NCBI GenBank assembly: GCA_943912755.1 | Contig: CALTWF010000005.1 | Coordinates: forward strand, 1 to 64,000 | DNA from: an uncultured Pseudomonas sp. | GTDB taxonomy: Bacteria > Pseudomonadota > Gammaproteobacteria > Pseudomonadales > Pseudomonadaceae | Direction: 5' to 3' | Length of the DNA stretch: 64,000 nt | Shown: piece by piece, positions 50,888 to 61,305 of the stretch | Numbering within the stretch: the first letter of the stretch is position 1 | Layout: each line of letters starts with the position of its first letter | The notes under the pieces: model-generated | Database searches by the model: none | Told to the model about the DNA's origin: nothing | What the model saw: only the letters and a program-made list of their open reading frames with translations | Translations under genes and position numbers: made by a program

Positions 50888-52312
50888 ATGTCCGCTGCTG
50901 CATCGTTCCGCATTGAAAAAGACCTGCTTGGCACCCTGGAAGTCCCTGCCGACGCCTACTACGGCATCCAGACCCTGCGTGCTGCCAACAACTTCCATCT
51001 GTCCGGTGTTCCGCTGTCGCACTACCCGAAGCTGGTCGTGGCCCTGGCCATGGTCAAGCAGGCCGCTGCCGACGCCAACCGTGAGCTGGGTCACCTGAGC
51101 GATGCCAAGCATGCCGCCATCAGCGAGGCCTGCGCCCGCCTGATCCGTGGCGACTACCACGAGCAGTTCGTGGTGGACATGATTCAAGGCGGTGCTGGTA
51201 CCTCTACCAACATGAACGCCAACGAAGTGATCGCCAACATCGCCCTGGAAGCCATGGGCCATGAGAAAGGCGAGTACAAGTACCTGCACCCGAACAACGA
51301 CGTGAACATGGCGCAGTCGACCAACGACGCCTACCCGACCGCGATCCGCCTGGGTCTGCTGCTGGGTCACGACGCACTGCTGGCCAGCCTCGACAGCCTG
51401 ATCCAGGCCTTCGCTGCCAAGGGTGAAGAATTCAACCACGTACTGAAGATGGGCCGTACCCAGCTGCAGGACGCGGTACCGATGACCCTGGGCCAGGAAT
51501 TCCGCGCCTTCGCCACCACCCTGACCGAAGACCTGAACCGCCTGCGCACCCTGGCTCCGGAAGTGCTGACCGAAGTGAACCTGGGCGGTACCGCCATCGG
51601 TACCGGCATCAACGCCGACCCGGGCTACCAGGCCCTGGCCGTACAACGCCTGGCCACCATCAGCGGCCAGCCGCTGGTACCGGCTGCCGACCTGATCGAA
51701 GCCACCTCCGACATGGGCGCCTTCGTCCTGTTCTCCGGCATGCTCAAGCGTACTGCGGTCAAGCTGTCGAAGATCTGCAACGACCTGCGCCTGCTGTCCA
51801 GCGGCCCGCGCACCGGCATCAACGAGATCAACCTGCCAGCACGTCAGCCGGGCAGCTCGATCATGCCAGGCAAGGTCAACCCGGTTATCCCGGAAGCCGT
51901 CAACCAGGTGGCCTTCGCCATCATGGGCAACGACCTGGCCCTGACCGTCGCCGCCGAAGGTGGCCAGCTGCAGCTGAACGTGATGGAGCCGCTGATCGCC
52001 TACAAGATCTTCGACTCGATCCGCCTGCTGCAACGCGCCATGGACATGCTGCGCGAGCACTGCATCGTCGGCATCACCGCCAACGAACAGCGCTGCCGTG
52101 AACTGGTCGAGCACTCGATCGGCCTGGTCACCGCCCTGAACCCGTACATCGGCTACGAAAACGCCACCCGTATCGCCCGCGTTGCCCTGGAAACCGGCCG
52201 CGGCGTACTGGAACTGGTGCGTGAAGAACAGCTGCTCGACGAAGCGATGCTCAACGACATCCTGCGTCCGGAAAACATGATCGCTCCGCGCCTGGTTCCG
52301 CTGAAGGCGTAA
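50888..52312 (+). CDS. aspA: Aspartate ammonia-lyase
   Basis: A 474-residue fumarase/aspartase-superfamily enzyme converting aspartate to fumarate and ammonia. It contains EVPADAYYGIQTLRA, GGAGTSTNMNANEVIAN, the signature GSSIMPGKVNPV and C-terminal REEQLLDEAML. The ATG at 50888 gives the usual MSAAASFRIEKDLLG start; another ATG four codons upstream is in frame. A strong terminator follows. Confidence 0.96.
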   Translation: MSAAASFRIEKDLLGTLEVPADAYYGIQTLRAANNFHLSGVPLSHYPKLVVALAMVKQAAADANRELGHLSDAKHAAISEACARLIRGDYHEQFVVDMIQGGAGTSTNMNANEVIANIALEAMGHEKGEYKYLHPNNDVNMAQSTNDAYPTAIRLGLLLGHDALLASLDSLIQAFAAKGEEFNHVLKMGRTQLQDAVPMTLGQEFRAFATTLTEDLNRLRTLAPEVLTEVNLGGTAIGTGINADPGYQALAVQRLATISGQPLVPAADLIEATSDMGAFVLFSGMLKRTAVKLSKICNDLRLLSSGPRTGINEINLPARQPGSSIMPGKVNPVIPEAVNQVAFAIMGNDLALTVAAEGGQLQLNVMEPLIAYKIFDSIRLLQRAMDMLREHCIVGITANEQRCRELVEHSIGLVTALNPYIGYENATRIARVALETGRGVLELVREEQLLDEAMLNDILRPENMIAPRLVPLKA

Positions 52313-52367
52313 CCCCGCGCAACAACCGTCTCACCAGGTCGAGGGACTAGACACCTCTCACCTTTGA

Positions 52368-52400
52368 GGGCCCAGGGCTTAAACCCCGGGCCCTTTTTTT
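52368..52400 (+). terminator. Intrinsic terminator of aspA
   Basis: GGGCCCAGGGCTT pairs with the following CCCCGGGCCC across an AAA-containing loop and is followed by T7, 55 bases after the aspA stop. Confidence 0.92.
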
Positions 52401-52491
52401 ATGCCTGCCGTTCAGCGTCCCGCCTGACAGATCCGCACCGGATGTCGTAGTGTTCCCGGCTTCGAACAAGATCGACCATGGAGAATGGCGC

Positions 52492-53475
52492 ATGAATCCG
52501 GCGTCCCCACGACCCGCCCGCAGCATCATGGTGCTGTACACCGGCGGCACCATCGGCATGCAGGCCAGTGCCAACGGCCTGGCCCCCGCTTCCGGCTTCG
52601 AGCAGCGCATGCGCGCGGAGTTATCCACACGCAGCGACCTGGCGCCGTGGCGCTTTCTCGAAATGACCCCGCTGATCGACAGCGCCAACATGACCCCGGC
52701 GTACTGGCTGCGCCTGCGCGCGGCGATCGTCGATGCCGTGGACGCCGGTTGCGATGCGGTGCTGGTGCTGCATGGCACCGACACCCTGGCCTATAGTGCG
52801 GCGGCCATGAGCTTCCAGTTGCTCGGCTTGCCGGCGCCGGTGCTGTTCACCGGCTCGATGCTGCCGGCGGGCGCAGAACACAGCGATGCCTGGGAAAACC
52901 TCGGCGGCGCCCTGCAAGCCCTCACCGCCGGTCAGCCGGCCGAGGTGCAGTTGTACTTCCACGGCCAGTTGCTGCCACCCCGGCGCACTGCCAAGGTGCG
53001 CAGCTTCGGCCGCAATCCCTTCGTTGCACTGCAGCGCAGTGCCCTGCCGGCCAACGCCTCTCCACTACCCGCCGCACTGGACTATCGCCAGCCGCAGCAG
53101 CCTGTGGATATCGCCGTGCTGCCCCTGGTCCCGGGTATTTCCGCCGACCTCCTGCGCGCAGTTATCCACAGCGGCGCCCAGGGCCTGATCCTCGAATGCT
53201 TCGGCAGCGGTACCGGCCCAAGCGACGACCCGGACTTTATCCACGCCCTCGAACAGGCCCATTCCCGCGACCTGGTGGTGGTGGCGATCACCCAGTGCCA
53301 CGAAGGCGGCGTCGAGTTCGATATCTACGAGGCCGGCAGCCGCTTGCGCCAGACCGGCGTGGTTTCCGCTGGCGGCATGACCCGCGAAGCGGCCTTCGGC
53401 AAATTGCAGTGGCTGCTCGGCAGCGGCCTGGCAGTCGAGGACGTGCGCCGCCTGATCGAACTGGAACTGGTCTGA
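52492..53475 (+). CDS. ansA: Type I L-asparaginase
   Basis: A 327-residue cytoplasmic asparaginase with both active-site threonine motifs: LYTGGTIGM near residue 17 and LVLHGTDTLAYSA near residue 90. There is no signal peptide, so it is the type I form. It makes aspartate from asparagine, which the neighbouring aspA can then deaminate to fumarate. The ATG at 52492 follows GGAGA. Confidence 0.9.
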   Translation: MNPASPRPARSIMVLYTGGTIGMQASANGLAPASGFEQRMRAELSTRSDLAPWRFLEMTPLIDSANMTPAYWLRLRAAIVDAVDAGCDAVLVLHGTDTLAYSAAAMSFQLLGLPAPVLFTGSMLPAGAEHSDAWENLGGALQALTAGQPAEVQLYFHGQLLPPRRTAKVRSFGRNPFVALQRSALPANASPLPAALDYRQPQQPVDIAVLPLVPGISADLLRAVIHSGAQGLILECFGSGTGPSDDPDFIHALEQAHSRDLVVVAITQCHEGGVEFDIYEAGSRLRQTGVVSAGGMTREAAFGKLQWLLGSGLAVEDVRRLIELELV

Positions 53476-53527
53476 AGGCATGCAATTTGCTCGTTTTGCG
53501 CACAGTCCTTCAGCCCGGTAACCGAGC

Positions 53528-54505
53528 ATGCTGCATTCGCACCTGACCACCCTGCACGCGGTCTCGCTGGTTCTGCAGACCTTCCGCGACGAAGCCTTGC
53601 TCCAGGGCAGCGGCATCAGTGCGGCCGACCTTGGCCGCGCCGACTCGCGCATCACCACCCGCCAGGAAATGCTGGTCTGCGCCAATGCCGTGGCCCGGCG
53701 CCGGGATATCGGCCTGGAACTGGGGCGGCGCATGCATGTGTCGTCCTACGGCATGCTCGGCTATGCCCTGCTGTCGAGTGCCACTTTGGGTGACGCCCTG
53801 CGCCTGGCGCTGCGCTACCCCGCGCTGCTGGGAACACTTTTCCGCCTGCGCCTGGTCGAGGACGGCGAGTGCATCTGGTTCAGCGCCAGCGATTACCGCG
53901 AGGAACCGGCGCTAGCGGCGTTCAATGCGGAGTTCTGCCTGGTTTCGCTGAAGGTCATCTGCGATGACCTGCTCGGGCAGCCACTGCCGCTGCTGGGCGC
54001 GCGTTTCTCCCACGGCGAGCCGGACTACCGCCAGCAATACGCCGAAACCTTCACCTGTGCGTTGCAGTTCGACGCCCAGGACAACGCCTTCGCCTTTGAC
54101 CGTGCCTGGCTGGAGCAGCCGCTGCCGCTGGCCGACCAGGTGACCCACGGGACCATGGCCGAGCGCTGCCGGCAACTGAACCTGGAATTCACCGGGCGCC
54201 AGGCCTGGCTCGGGCGAGTCCGCCAGTTGCTCGCCGATCAGCTGGCCACGCCACCGGGGCTGGAAGGGCTGGCGCGGCAGATGAACTGTTCGTCGCGCAC
54301 CCTGCGCCGGCACCTCGGCGAGATGGGCAGCAGCTACCAGCAATTGCTCGACGAGCTACGCTTCGAGCGGGCCAAGCAGTTGCTGAGCGAGGGGCAGATG
54401 CCGATCTACCGGATCGCCGAAGTGCTCGGATTCAGCGAAACCGCGAGTTTCAGGCATGCGTTCATGCGCTGGAGTGGGGTAGCCCCGAGCCATTTCAGGG
54501 CCTGA
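53528..54505 (+). CDS. AraC-family transcriptional regulator
   Basis: A 325-residue regulator with an N-terminal arabinose-binding-superfamily domain (SSYGMLGYALLSSATLGDAL) and a C-terminal double HTH (LEGLARQMNCSSRTLRRHL; RIAEVLGFSETASFRHAF). The gene precedes the acetylpolyamine amidohydrolase operon in the same orientation. It may regulate that operon, but no binding site can be recognised. Confidence 0.88.
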   Translation: MLHSHLTTLHAVSLVLQTFRDEALLQGSGISAADLGRADSRITTRQEMLVCANAVARRRDIGLELGRRMHVSSYGMLGYALLSSATLGDALRLALRYPALLGTLFRLRLVEDGECIWFSASDYREEPALAAFNAEFCLVSLKVICDDLLGQPLPLLGARFSHGEPDYRQQYAETFTCALQFDAQDNAFAFDRAWLEQPLPLADQVTHGTMAERCRQLNLEFTGRQAWLGRVRQLLADQLATPPGLEGLARQMNCSSRTLRRHLGEMGSSYQQLLDELRFERAKQLLSEGQMPIYRIAEVLGFSETASFRHAFMRWSGVAPSHFRA

Positions 54506-54509
54506 ACGG

Positions 54510-54606
54510 GCCTCATCGCTGGCAAGCCAGCACCCACAAGGGCCACGGTGCATGCAATCCCTGTGGGAGCTGGCTTGTCGGACCGCCGCACCGCAGCGAT
54601 TGAGGA
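54510..54606. repeat. REP pair with one variant arm
   Basis: The left arm 54510-54538 is the standard CGCTGGCAAGCCAGC type (with a CACCCACA variation). The right arm 54562-54606 carries an extra GTCGGACCGCCGCACCGC inside the palindrome loop. The variant is shared with 56881-56925 and 63063-63100. Confidence 0.75.
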
Positions 54607-54714
54607 CACCACCCTTGGCCATATCGATCCCCTTTTGGCCATTTGCGCCGTTCTGCCGCACCGCTTTGCCCCGCAACATCGGGGAAAAAACGCCAGTGCT
54701 CCGGAGAACAACAA

Positions 54715-55757
<1,043 letters not shown>

Positions 55758-55761
<4 letters not shown>

Positions 55762-56861
55762 CCCGACTCAAGCGCCTGCTCGCCCCCCTGCTGTGCACCA
55801 CCCTGCTCGCCGGCAGCCTCCAGGCCGTCGCCGAACAACGCACCCTGCGGGTCTACAACTGGTTCGACTACATCACCCCGCAGACCCTCACCGACTTCCA
55901 GAAGGACGGCCAGGTCAAGCTGGTCTACGACATCTTCGACACCAACGAGGCGCTGGAGGCCAAGCTGCTCACCGGCAACTCCGGCTATGACGTGGTGGTG
56001 CCGTCCAACGTGTTCCTCGCCAAGCAGATCGAAGCCGGGGTATTCCAGCCGCTGGACCGCAGCAAGCTGCCGAACTGGCAGCACCTCGACCCAGCGCTGA
56101 TGAAGCTGATCGAGGCCAACGACCCGGGTAACAAGTTCGCCGTGCCGTACATGTATGGCACCGTGCTGATCGGCTTCAACCCGGCCAAGGTCAAGGCGGT
56201 GCTGGGCGATAACGCGCCGGTGGACAGCTGGGACTTGATCTTCAAGGAAGAGAACATCGCCAAGCTCAAGCAATGCGGCGTGGCGCTGCTCGATTCGCCG
56301 TCGGAGATCATGCCGCTGGCCCTGCAGTACCTCGGCCTGCCGCCGAACAGCAGCAAGCCGGCGGACTACAAGAAAGCCGAAGAGCTGATGCTGAAGATCC
56401 GCCCGCACATCACCTACTTCCACTCATCGAAGTACATGGCGGACATCGCCAACGGCGACATCTGCGTGGCGGTGGGCTATTCCGGCAGTTTCTCGCAGGC
56501 CGCCAACCGCGCGATCGAGGCGAAGAACGGCGTGGTGGTGGACATGCGCCTGCCCAAGGAAGGCGCGCCGATCTGGTTCGACATGCTGGCGATTCCGAAA
56601 GGCGCGGCGAATCCCGAGGATGCCCATGCCTTCATCAACTACCTGCTGCAACCCAAGGTGATCGCACCGATCAGCGATTTCGTCGGCTACCCGAACCCGA
56701 ACAAGGACGCCACCGACCTGGTCGCCCCGGCGATCCGCAACAACCCCAACCTGTACCCGACGGCAGAGGCGATGACCAAGCTGTATACCTTGCAGCCTCT
56801 GGATCGCGATGCGGAAAGGGCGCGGACCCGGGCCTGGACCAAGATCAAGGCGGGGACCTGA
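55758..56861 (+). CDS. Periplasmic polyamine-binding protein (PotF/SpuD family)
   Basis: A 367-residue exported binding protein. The signal peptide ends near LQAVAEQ, followed by the family start LRVYNWFDYITPQTLTDF. Polyamine-site features include DIFDTNEALEAKLLTGNSGYD and FDMLAIPKGAANPEDAHAFI. The ATG overlaps the amidohydrolase stop (ATGA). No permease or ATPase gene follows, so it must share a transporter encoded elsewhere. An acetylated polyamine ligand is plausible but inferred. Confidence 0.9.
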
Positions 56862-56880
56862 ATCTTCGTTGTTGCTGATG

Positions 56881-56977
56881 GCCTCATCGCTGCGGTTCGG
56901 CGGTCCGACAAGCCAGCTCCCACAAGGTCCGTGCACACCTCAAGACCCTGTGGGAGCCGGCATTGCCGGCGATTGGC
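56881..56977. repeat. REP pair with one variant arm
   Basis: The left arm 56881-56925 is the variant REP (ATCGCTGCGGTTCGGCGG then TCCGACAAGCCAGCTCCCACA). The right arm 56947-56977 is TGTGGGAGCCGGCATTGCCG then GCGATTGGCCC. It lies between the binding-protein and MocR genes, which are convergent. Confidence 0.75.
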
Positions 56978-56997
56978 CCGAAAGGGCAACACATGGT

Positions 56998-58527
56998 TCA
57001 GCTCTTCCATGCCTTCCTGAGTTTGCCCAAGGCCTCGGCAATCCCCGCCTCCCCCACCGCCGCAAACCCCAGCACCAGCCCCGCCTTCTTATCCACAGCC
57101 GCCGGCGTATCCGGCAACCAGTAATCCCCCAACCCGTTCAGCTCGACCCCTACTTCCAGAGCCTTCTCCACCAACCAGCGCTCCCGCGCGAAGTTATCCA
57201 CATCCACTTTGACATGCAGCCCGGCGACCATCTCGGGCAATTCACCCACCCCGGGGATATCCACAGGCCAGCCCGCCATCAACGCATTGCGCCGGCTCAG
57301 CGCGGCGCGGCGCATACGGCGGATATGCCGCTGGAAGTGCCCCTGGGCCATGAATTGCGCCATCACCGTCTGGGTGCCCACCTCCGAATGCCGCACCATC
57401 AGCGCACGGCCGCGGGAAAACGGCTCCACCAGTTGCTTGGGCAGTACCAGGTAGCCCAGGCGCAACGCCGGGAACGCCACCTTGCTGAAAGTGCCGACGT
57501 ACAGCACCCGGCCATTGCGGTCCAGCGCCGCCAAAGGTGCCAGCGGCGCGCCGCTGTAGCGGTACTCGCCGTCGTAATCGTCCTCGACGATCCAACCACC
57601 GCTGCGTTCGGCCCAGGCCAGCAGTTCCAGGCGCCGAGCCAGGCTCATCACCACGCCGGTCGGGTACTGGTGCGATGGCGTGACATAGGCCATGCGGCAA
57701 TCCGGCAACGCCGCCAGCGCCGTGCAGTCCAGCCCGTCGCTGTCCACCGCCACGCCATGCACGGTCGCCCCGGTGACGCCGAAGGCACAACCGGCCGCGC
57801 GATACCCGGGGTTTTCCACAGCCACGCCGACGCCAGGCTCCAGCAGCAACTGTGCACAAAGGCTGATGGCCTGCTGTGCGCCGGTGGTGATCACAATTTG
57901 TTCAGCCGTGCAGGAAAGCCCCCGCGAACGGCGCAAGTAGGCGGCGATAAGTTCACGTAGCAAGGGTTCCCCGGCCGGATCGCCATAACCGAGCAGTGCC
58001 GCCTGCGGATTTCTCCAGAAACCCGCCTGCAGCTTGGCCCAGACCTCGAACGGGAACAGATCGAAAGCCGGTACGCCGACGCGAAAGGCCCGCGGTGGAC
58101 CGCTTCTTGGCGTAGGCAAATGGTGGTTTTCCAGCCGAAAAAGCGGGGTCGTGTGGATAACCGAACTGGATGAATCCCCAGTATTTTCTGGCAAAAATGT
58201 GGATAAACCTGTTGATAAACCCCCGGATAACCCTGTGGATACTTTTGTGGATAGTTTCGGTAGCTGGCTTACATAGGTGCCGTCACCCACCCGGCTTTCG
58301 ATGAAGCCCTCGGCGTAGAGCTGGTCGTACGCCCGCACTACGCTATTGCGCGACAAACCGAGGATGGCGGCCATGTCCCGGCTCGCCGGCAGCCGTGTGC
58401 CGCTACCGAGACGCCCATCCAGCACCCGTACGCGCAGGGCCTGGTACAGCTGGCGGGTCAGGCCCTGACGGCGGTCGAGGACGATGCCGGAGGGATCGAA
58501 AGGCAGGGAAACGGAAGGCTCGACCAT
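56998..58527 (-). CDS. MocR-type GntR regulator (PdxR-like)
   Basis: A 509-residue regulator. The GntR winged HTH (about 20-90; LPASRDMAAILGLSRNSVVR) is joined by a linker to an aminotransferase-like domain with the PLP region VENPGYRAAG, DDYDGEYRYSG and the Schiff-base Lys in VGTFSKVAFPALRLG. The linker (residues 91-110) is a repeated LST-type motif coded by a 12-base tandem repeat. It diverges from the PaiB-like gene, its probable target. No sign of vitamin B6 genes nearby, so the regulated pathway is unknown. Confidence 0.9.
   Translation of the reverse strand: MVEPSVSLPFDPSGIVLDRRQGLTRQLYQALRVRVLDGRLGSGTRLPASRDMAAILGLSRNSVVRAYDQLYAEGFIESRVGDGTYVSQLPKLSTKVSTGLSGGLSTGLSTFLPENTGDSSSSVIHTTPLFRLENHHLPTPRSGPPRAFRVGVPAFDLFPFEVWAKLQAGFWRNPQAALLGYGDPAGEPLLRELIAAYLRRSRGLSCTAEQIVITTGAQQAISLCAQLLLEPGVGVAVENPGYRAAGCAFGVTGATVHGVAVDSDGLDCTALAALPDCRMAYVTPSHQYPTGVVMSLARRLELLAWAERSGGWIVEDDYDGEYRYSGAPLAPLAALDRNGRVLYVGTFSKVAFPALRLGYLVLPKQLVEPFSRGRALMVRHSEVGTQTVMAQFMAQGHFQRHIRRMRRAALSRRNALMAGWPVDIPGVGELPEMVAGLHVKVDVDNFARERWLVEKALEVGVELNGLGDYWLPDTPAAVDKKAGLVLGFAAVGEAGIAEALGKLRKAWKS
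58152..58254 (-). repeat. DnaA-box cluster / 12-base tandem repeat inside the MocR linker
   Basis: Reading the minus strand, five 12-base units begin CTATCCACA, GTATCCACA, TTATCCGGG, TTATCAACA and TTATCCACA. The last is a perfect DnaA box (58198-58206), and another perfect TTATCCACA is at 58152-58160. Three more units differ from the consensus by one base. The repeat encodes the Leu/Val-Ser-Thr-rich linker. Confidence 0.8.
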
Positions 58528-58620
58528 GGCGATTGGACCCAGAAAATTGGCCTGAAATGGCTCTTACACTGAACCAATAGCCTGCCTAGGATGAGGCCAC
58601 TCGCCAAGGAAAAATTTGCC

Positions 58621-59250
58621 ATGTACACGCCCCGCGCCTTCAGAGACGACGACCTGCAGAGCCTGCATGACCATATCGGCAATACCCGCCTGGCCGTACT
58701 GGTGACTCACGGGGAACAAGGCCTGCAAGCCACCCATGTGCCGCTGCTGCTGGATCCGCAGGTAGGCGCCAAGGGCACCCTCTACGGCCATCTGGCCCGG
58801 GGCAACAAGCAATGGCGCGACCTGGAAAGCGGCGCCGAGGTGCTGGTGGTGTGCCCTGGCGCAGATGCCTATGTCAGCCCGGGCTTCTACCCGAGCAAGG
58901 CGGACGACCCGCGCACCGTGCCGACCTGGAACTACGTCGCCGTGCACGCCTGGGGGGTGCCGCAGGTTATCCACAGCGCCGCGCCCCTGCTGGACATCGT
59001 CCGCCGCCTCAGCGACCGCCACGAGCAGGGCCGCGAGCGCCCCTGGTCGGTGGACGAGGCCCCGGCGGACTACCTTGACGGCATGCTCAAGGCCATCGTC
59101 GGCTTCGCAATCCCCATCGAGCGCCTGCAATGCAACCGCAAGCTGAGCCAGAACCGCTCGGCCATCGACCACGAAGGCGTGCGCAGCGGCCTGGCCGCCA
59201 GCGCCGACCCGCGGGACAACCACCTCGCTGCGCTGATGCAGCAACCCTGA
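58621..59250 (+). CDS. PaiB-family FMN-binding protein
   Basis: A 209-residue protein of the FMN-binding split-barrel PaiB family. It begins MYTPRAFRDDDLQSLHDHI and contains ATHVPLLLDP, ARGNKQW, YVSPGFYPSK and VPTWNYVAVHAWG, all typical. Members are annotated as negative regulators of sporulation and proteases in Bacillus, but in Gram-negatives the role is unclear. It is divergent from the MocR regulator and followed by two acetyltransferase genes. Confidence 0.88.
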   Translation: MYTPRAFRDDDLQSLHDHIGNTRLAVLVTHGEQGLQATHVPLLLDPQVGAKGTLYGHLARGNKQWRDLESGAEVLVVCPGADAYVSPGFYPSKADDPRTVPTWNYVAVHAWGVPQVIHSAAPLLDIVRRLSDRHEQGRERPWSVDEAPADYLDGMLKAIVGFAIPIERLQCNRKLSQNRSAIDHEGVRSGLAASADPRDNHLAALMQQP

Positions 59251-59263
59251 AGGAACGCGCCAC

Positions 59264-59713
59264 ATGTCCAACGTTCAGATCCTCCCGGTTACCGCCGCCA
59301 GCCACGATGCCTGGTACCCGCTGTGGCAGGCCTACCTGCGCTTCTACCAGACCTCGCTGGCCGACACTGTCAGCGCGGTGACCTGGCAGCGTTTCCTCGA
59401 TCCGGCCGAGCCGACCAATGCCGCCCTGGCGTGGGTCGATGGCGAAGCGGTGGGCATGGTCCACTGGATCTACCATCGTTCCAACTGGTCTGTGGAAAAC
59501 TCCTGCTACCTGCAGGACCTTTACGTCGATGGCCAGCAGCGTGGCCTGGGCATCGGCCGCATGCTGATCGAGCATGTCTACGCCCAGGCTGCAGCCGCCG
59601 GGTGCGCCAAGGTCCACTGGCTGACCCACGAAACCAACGCCACCGCGATTTCCCTGTACGAGCAGGTCGCCGAGCGTCCCGGTTTCATCCAGTTCCGCAA
59701 GCAGATTGCATAA
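59264..59713 (+). CDS. GNAT acetyltransferase
   Basis: A 149-residue GCN5-related N-acetyltransferase. The acetyl-CoA-binding motif A is DLYVDGQQRGLGIGRMLIEH (R/Q-x-x-G-x-G/A), followed by the ETNATAISLYEQVAER helix typical of the family. The substrate is unknown. It lies 13 bases after the PaiB-like gene, probably in the same operon. Confidence 0.85.
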   Translation: MSNVQILPVTAASHDAWYPLWQAYLRFYQTSLADTVSAVTWQRFLDPAEPTNAALAWVDGEAVGMVHWIYHRSNWSVENSCYLQDLYVDGQQRGLGIGRMLIEHVYAQAAAAGCAKVHWLTHETNATAISLYEQVAERPGFIQFRKQIA

Positions 59714-59727
59714 GCCGAGGTGCATCG

Positions 59728-60402
59728 ATGAGCAGCAACCTGAACTGGCATCCGGCCAGGGAACCCCAGGCCGAACCGTTGACCGGCCGCTTCATTCGCC
59801 TGGAAAAACTCGATCCGCGCCGGCATGGCGACGATCTCTGGGAAGTCCTGCAAGGTCGCGACGCCGACGCCGCGCTGTGGGATTACCTGCCTTACGGCCC
59901 GTTCAGCGAACGCGCGCCGTTCGATCAATGGCTGGAAGGCAACGCCGCCAGCCGCGATCCGCTGTTCTACAGCGTGATCGACCTGGCCAGCGGGCAGGTC
60001 CAGGGCATTCTCAGCCTGATGTCCATCGTCCCGGCGCAGGGCCGTATCGAGGTCGGGCATATCGCCTTCGGCGCGGCCATGCAACGCACGCCCAAGGGCA
60101 CCGAAGCGGTGTACCTGCTGGGCAAGCTGTCGTTCGAGCTGGGCAACCGCCGCCTGGAGTGGAAGTGCAACAACGCCAACGCGCGCTCCAAGCGGGCGGC
60201 GGAGCGTTTTGGCTTCAGCTATGAGGGGGTGTTCCGCAAGCACATGGTGGTCAAGGACCAGAACCGCGATACGGCCTGGTACTCGATCACCGATGACGAA
60301 TGGCCGGCGGTTGCGGCCGGCTTCGAGCGCTGGTTGAGCGAGGATAACCAGCGGCCCGAGGGTCAGCTCAGGACGCTGGAGGCCTGCCGCGCCGAGGCGT
60401 GA
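59728..60402 (+). CDS. RimJ/RimL-type GNAT acetyltransferase
   Basis: A 224-residue acetyltransferase of the N-terminal/ribosomal type, starting PLTGRFIRLEKLDPRRHGDDL and containing GRIEVGHIAFGAAMQRTPKG, LEWKCNNANARSKRAAERFG and SYEGVFRKHMVVKDQNRD, which match RimJ/RimL-like proteins. The target is unknown. It is 14 bases after the previous GNAT gene and ends 3 bases before the convergent methyltransferase stop. Confidence 0.85.
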   Translation: MSSNLNWHPAREPQAEPLTGRFIRLEKLDPRRHGDDLWEVLQGRDADAALWDYLPYGPFSERAPFDQWLEGNAASRDPLFYSVIDLASGQVQGILSLMSIVPAQGRIEVGHIAFGAAMQRTPKGTEAVYLLGKLSFELGNRRLEWKCNNANARSKRAAERFGFSYEGVFRKHMVVKDQNRDTAWYSITDDEWPAVAAGFERWLSEDNQRPEGQLRTLEACRAEA

Positions 60403-60405
60403 GAG

Positions 60406-61305
60406 TTACTTCAGTTGCTTGGCCAGGAGCTCGATATGCTCCGGGCCGATACCGCAGCATCCACCCAGCAGACTGGCGCCGCGTTGGCGCCAGTTCTGCG
60501 TCCAGTGCAGGTAGCCCGGCGGGTCGAGGTCCTCGCGCAGTTCGTCCAGGCCATCGTTGGCGGTGGCGTCCTTCGGCTGCGGTGGGAAGGCATTGGCGTA
60601 GGCGCCGACAGAGATATCCACAGCCAGGCGCTGGAAGGTCGCCAGGGCCGCATCGATGGCATCGCCGATCACTTCCGGCTGGCTGCAGTTGAACAGCAGG
60701 GTCTGCACGCCCAGCGCTGCCACGGCCTCGGCGGCTTCACTGACCGGTTCGCCGGAACGCAGGCGCGGCACGTTATCCACATCCTCGTCCTGCAGGGTGA
60801 ACGACACCCAGAACGGCTTGCCGTCCTGCGGCAGACCGGCGCGGATCGCCTGGACTTCGGCGATGGCGCTCTGGGTCTCTGCCAGCCACAGGTCGACATG
60901 CTCGGACAGGCCTTCGACCAGCGGGGTCAGCACTTCGGCGACGCGCTCGGGCTGGTACAGGTCCGGGCGATAGGAACCGAACAGCGGCGGCAGCGAACCG
61001 GCCACGCGGACCTGTTGCGGGCCGGCATCTGCGGCGGCGCGGGCCAGTTGCCCGGCGGTACTGGCCAGGGCGCGGCCTTCGGCCTTGAAGCGCTCCTCGC
61101 CAATATGGAACGGCACCACCGCGTAGCTGTTGCTGGTGATCACCTGCGCGCCCGCATCGATATACGCGCGATGCACCGCTACCACCGCTTCCGGCGCCTC
61201 GCTCAACGCGAGCGCCGACCACTCCGGCTGACGGAACGGCGCACCACGGCGCGCCAGCTCCCGGCCCATGCCGCCATCGAGAATGACCAACGACTTTTCG
61301 CCCAT
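60406..61305 (-). CDS. Homocysteine S-methyltransferase family protein
   Basis: A 299-residue zinc-dependent methyltransferase. It begins VILDGGMGRELARRGAP and has TLLFNCSQPEVI and the zinc site GGCCGIGPEHI, which supply the three Cys ligands. It resembles MmuM-type enzymes that use S-methylmethionine to methylate homocysteine. A divergent amino-acid ABC binding protein gene shares its promoter region and could import the methyl donor; that link is inferred. Confidence 0.85.
   Translation of the reverse strand: MGEKSLVILDGGMGRELARRGAPFRQPEWSALALSEAPEAVVAVHRAYIDAGAQVITSNSYAVVPFHIGEERFKAEGRALASTAGQLARAAADAGPQQVRVAGSLPPLFGSYRPDLYQPERVAEVLTPLVEGLSEHVDLWLAETQSAIAEVQAIRAGLPQDGKPFWVSFTLQDEDVDNVPRLRSGEPVSEAAEAVAALGVQTLLFNCSQPEVIGDAIDAALATFQRLAVDISVGAYANAFPPQPKDATANDGLDELREDLDPPGYLHWTQNWRQRGASLLGGCCGIGPEHIELLAKQLK

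Noticed and set aside
58152..58254. Replication origin candidate
   Set aside because: Despite several DnaA boxes, there is no AT-rich unwinding element, no dnaA, dnaN or rpmH neighbour, and the boxes lie inside a coding sequence. A titration site is more likely.
58198..58256. CRISPR-like short tandem repeat
   Set aside because: Units are 12 bases, directly adjacent without spacers, in frame and coding.
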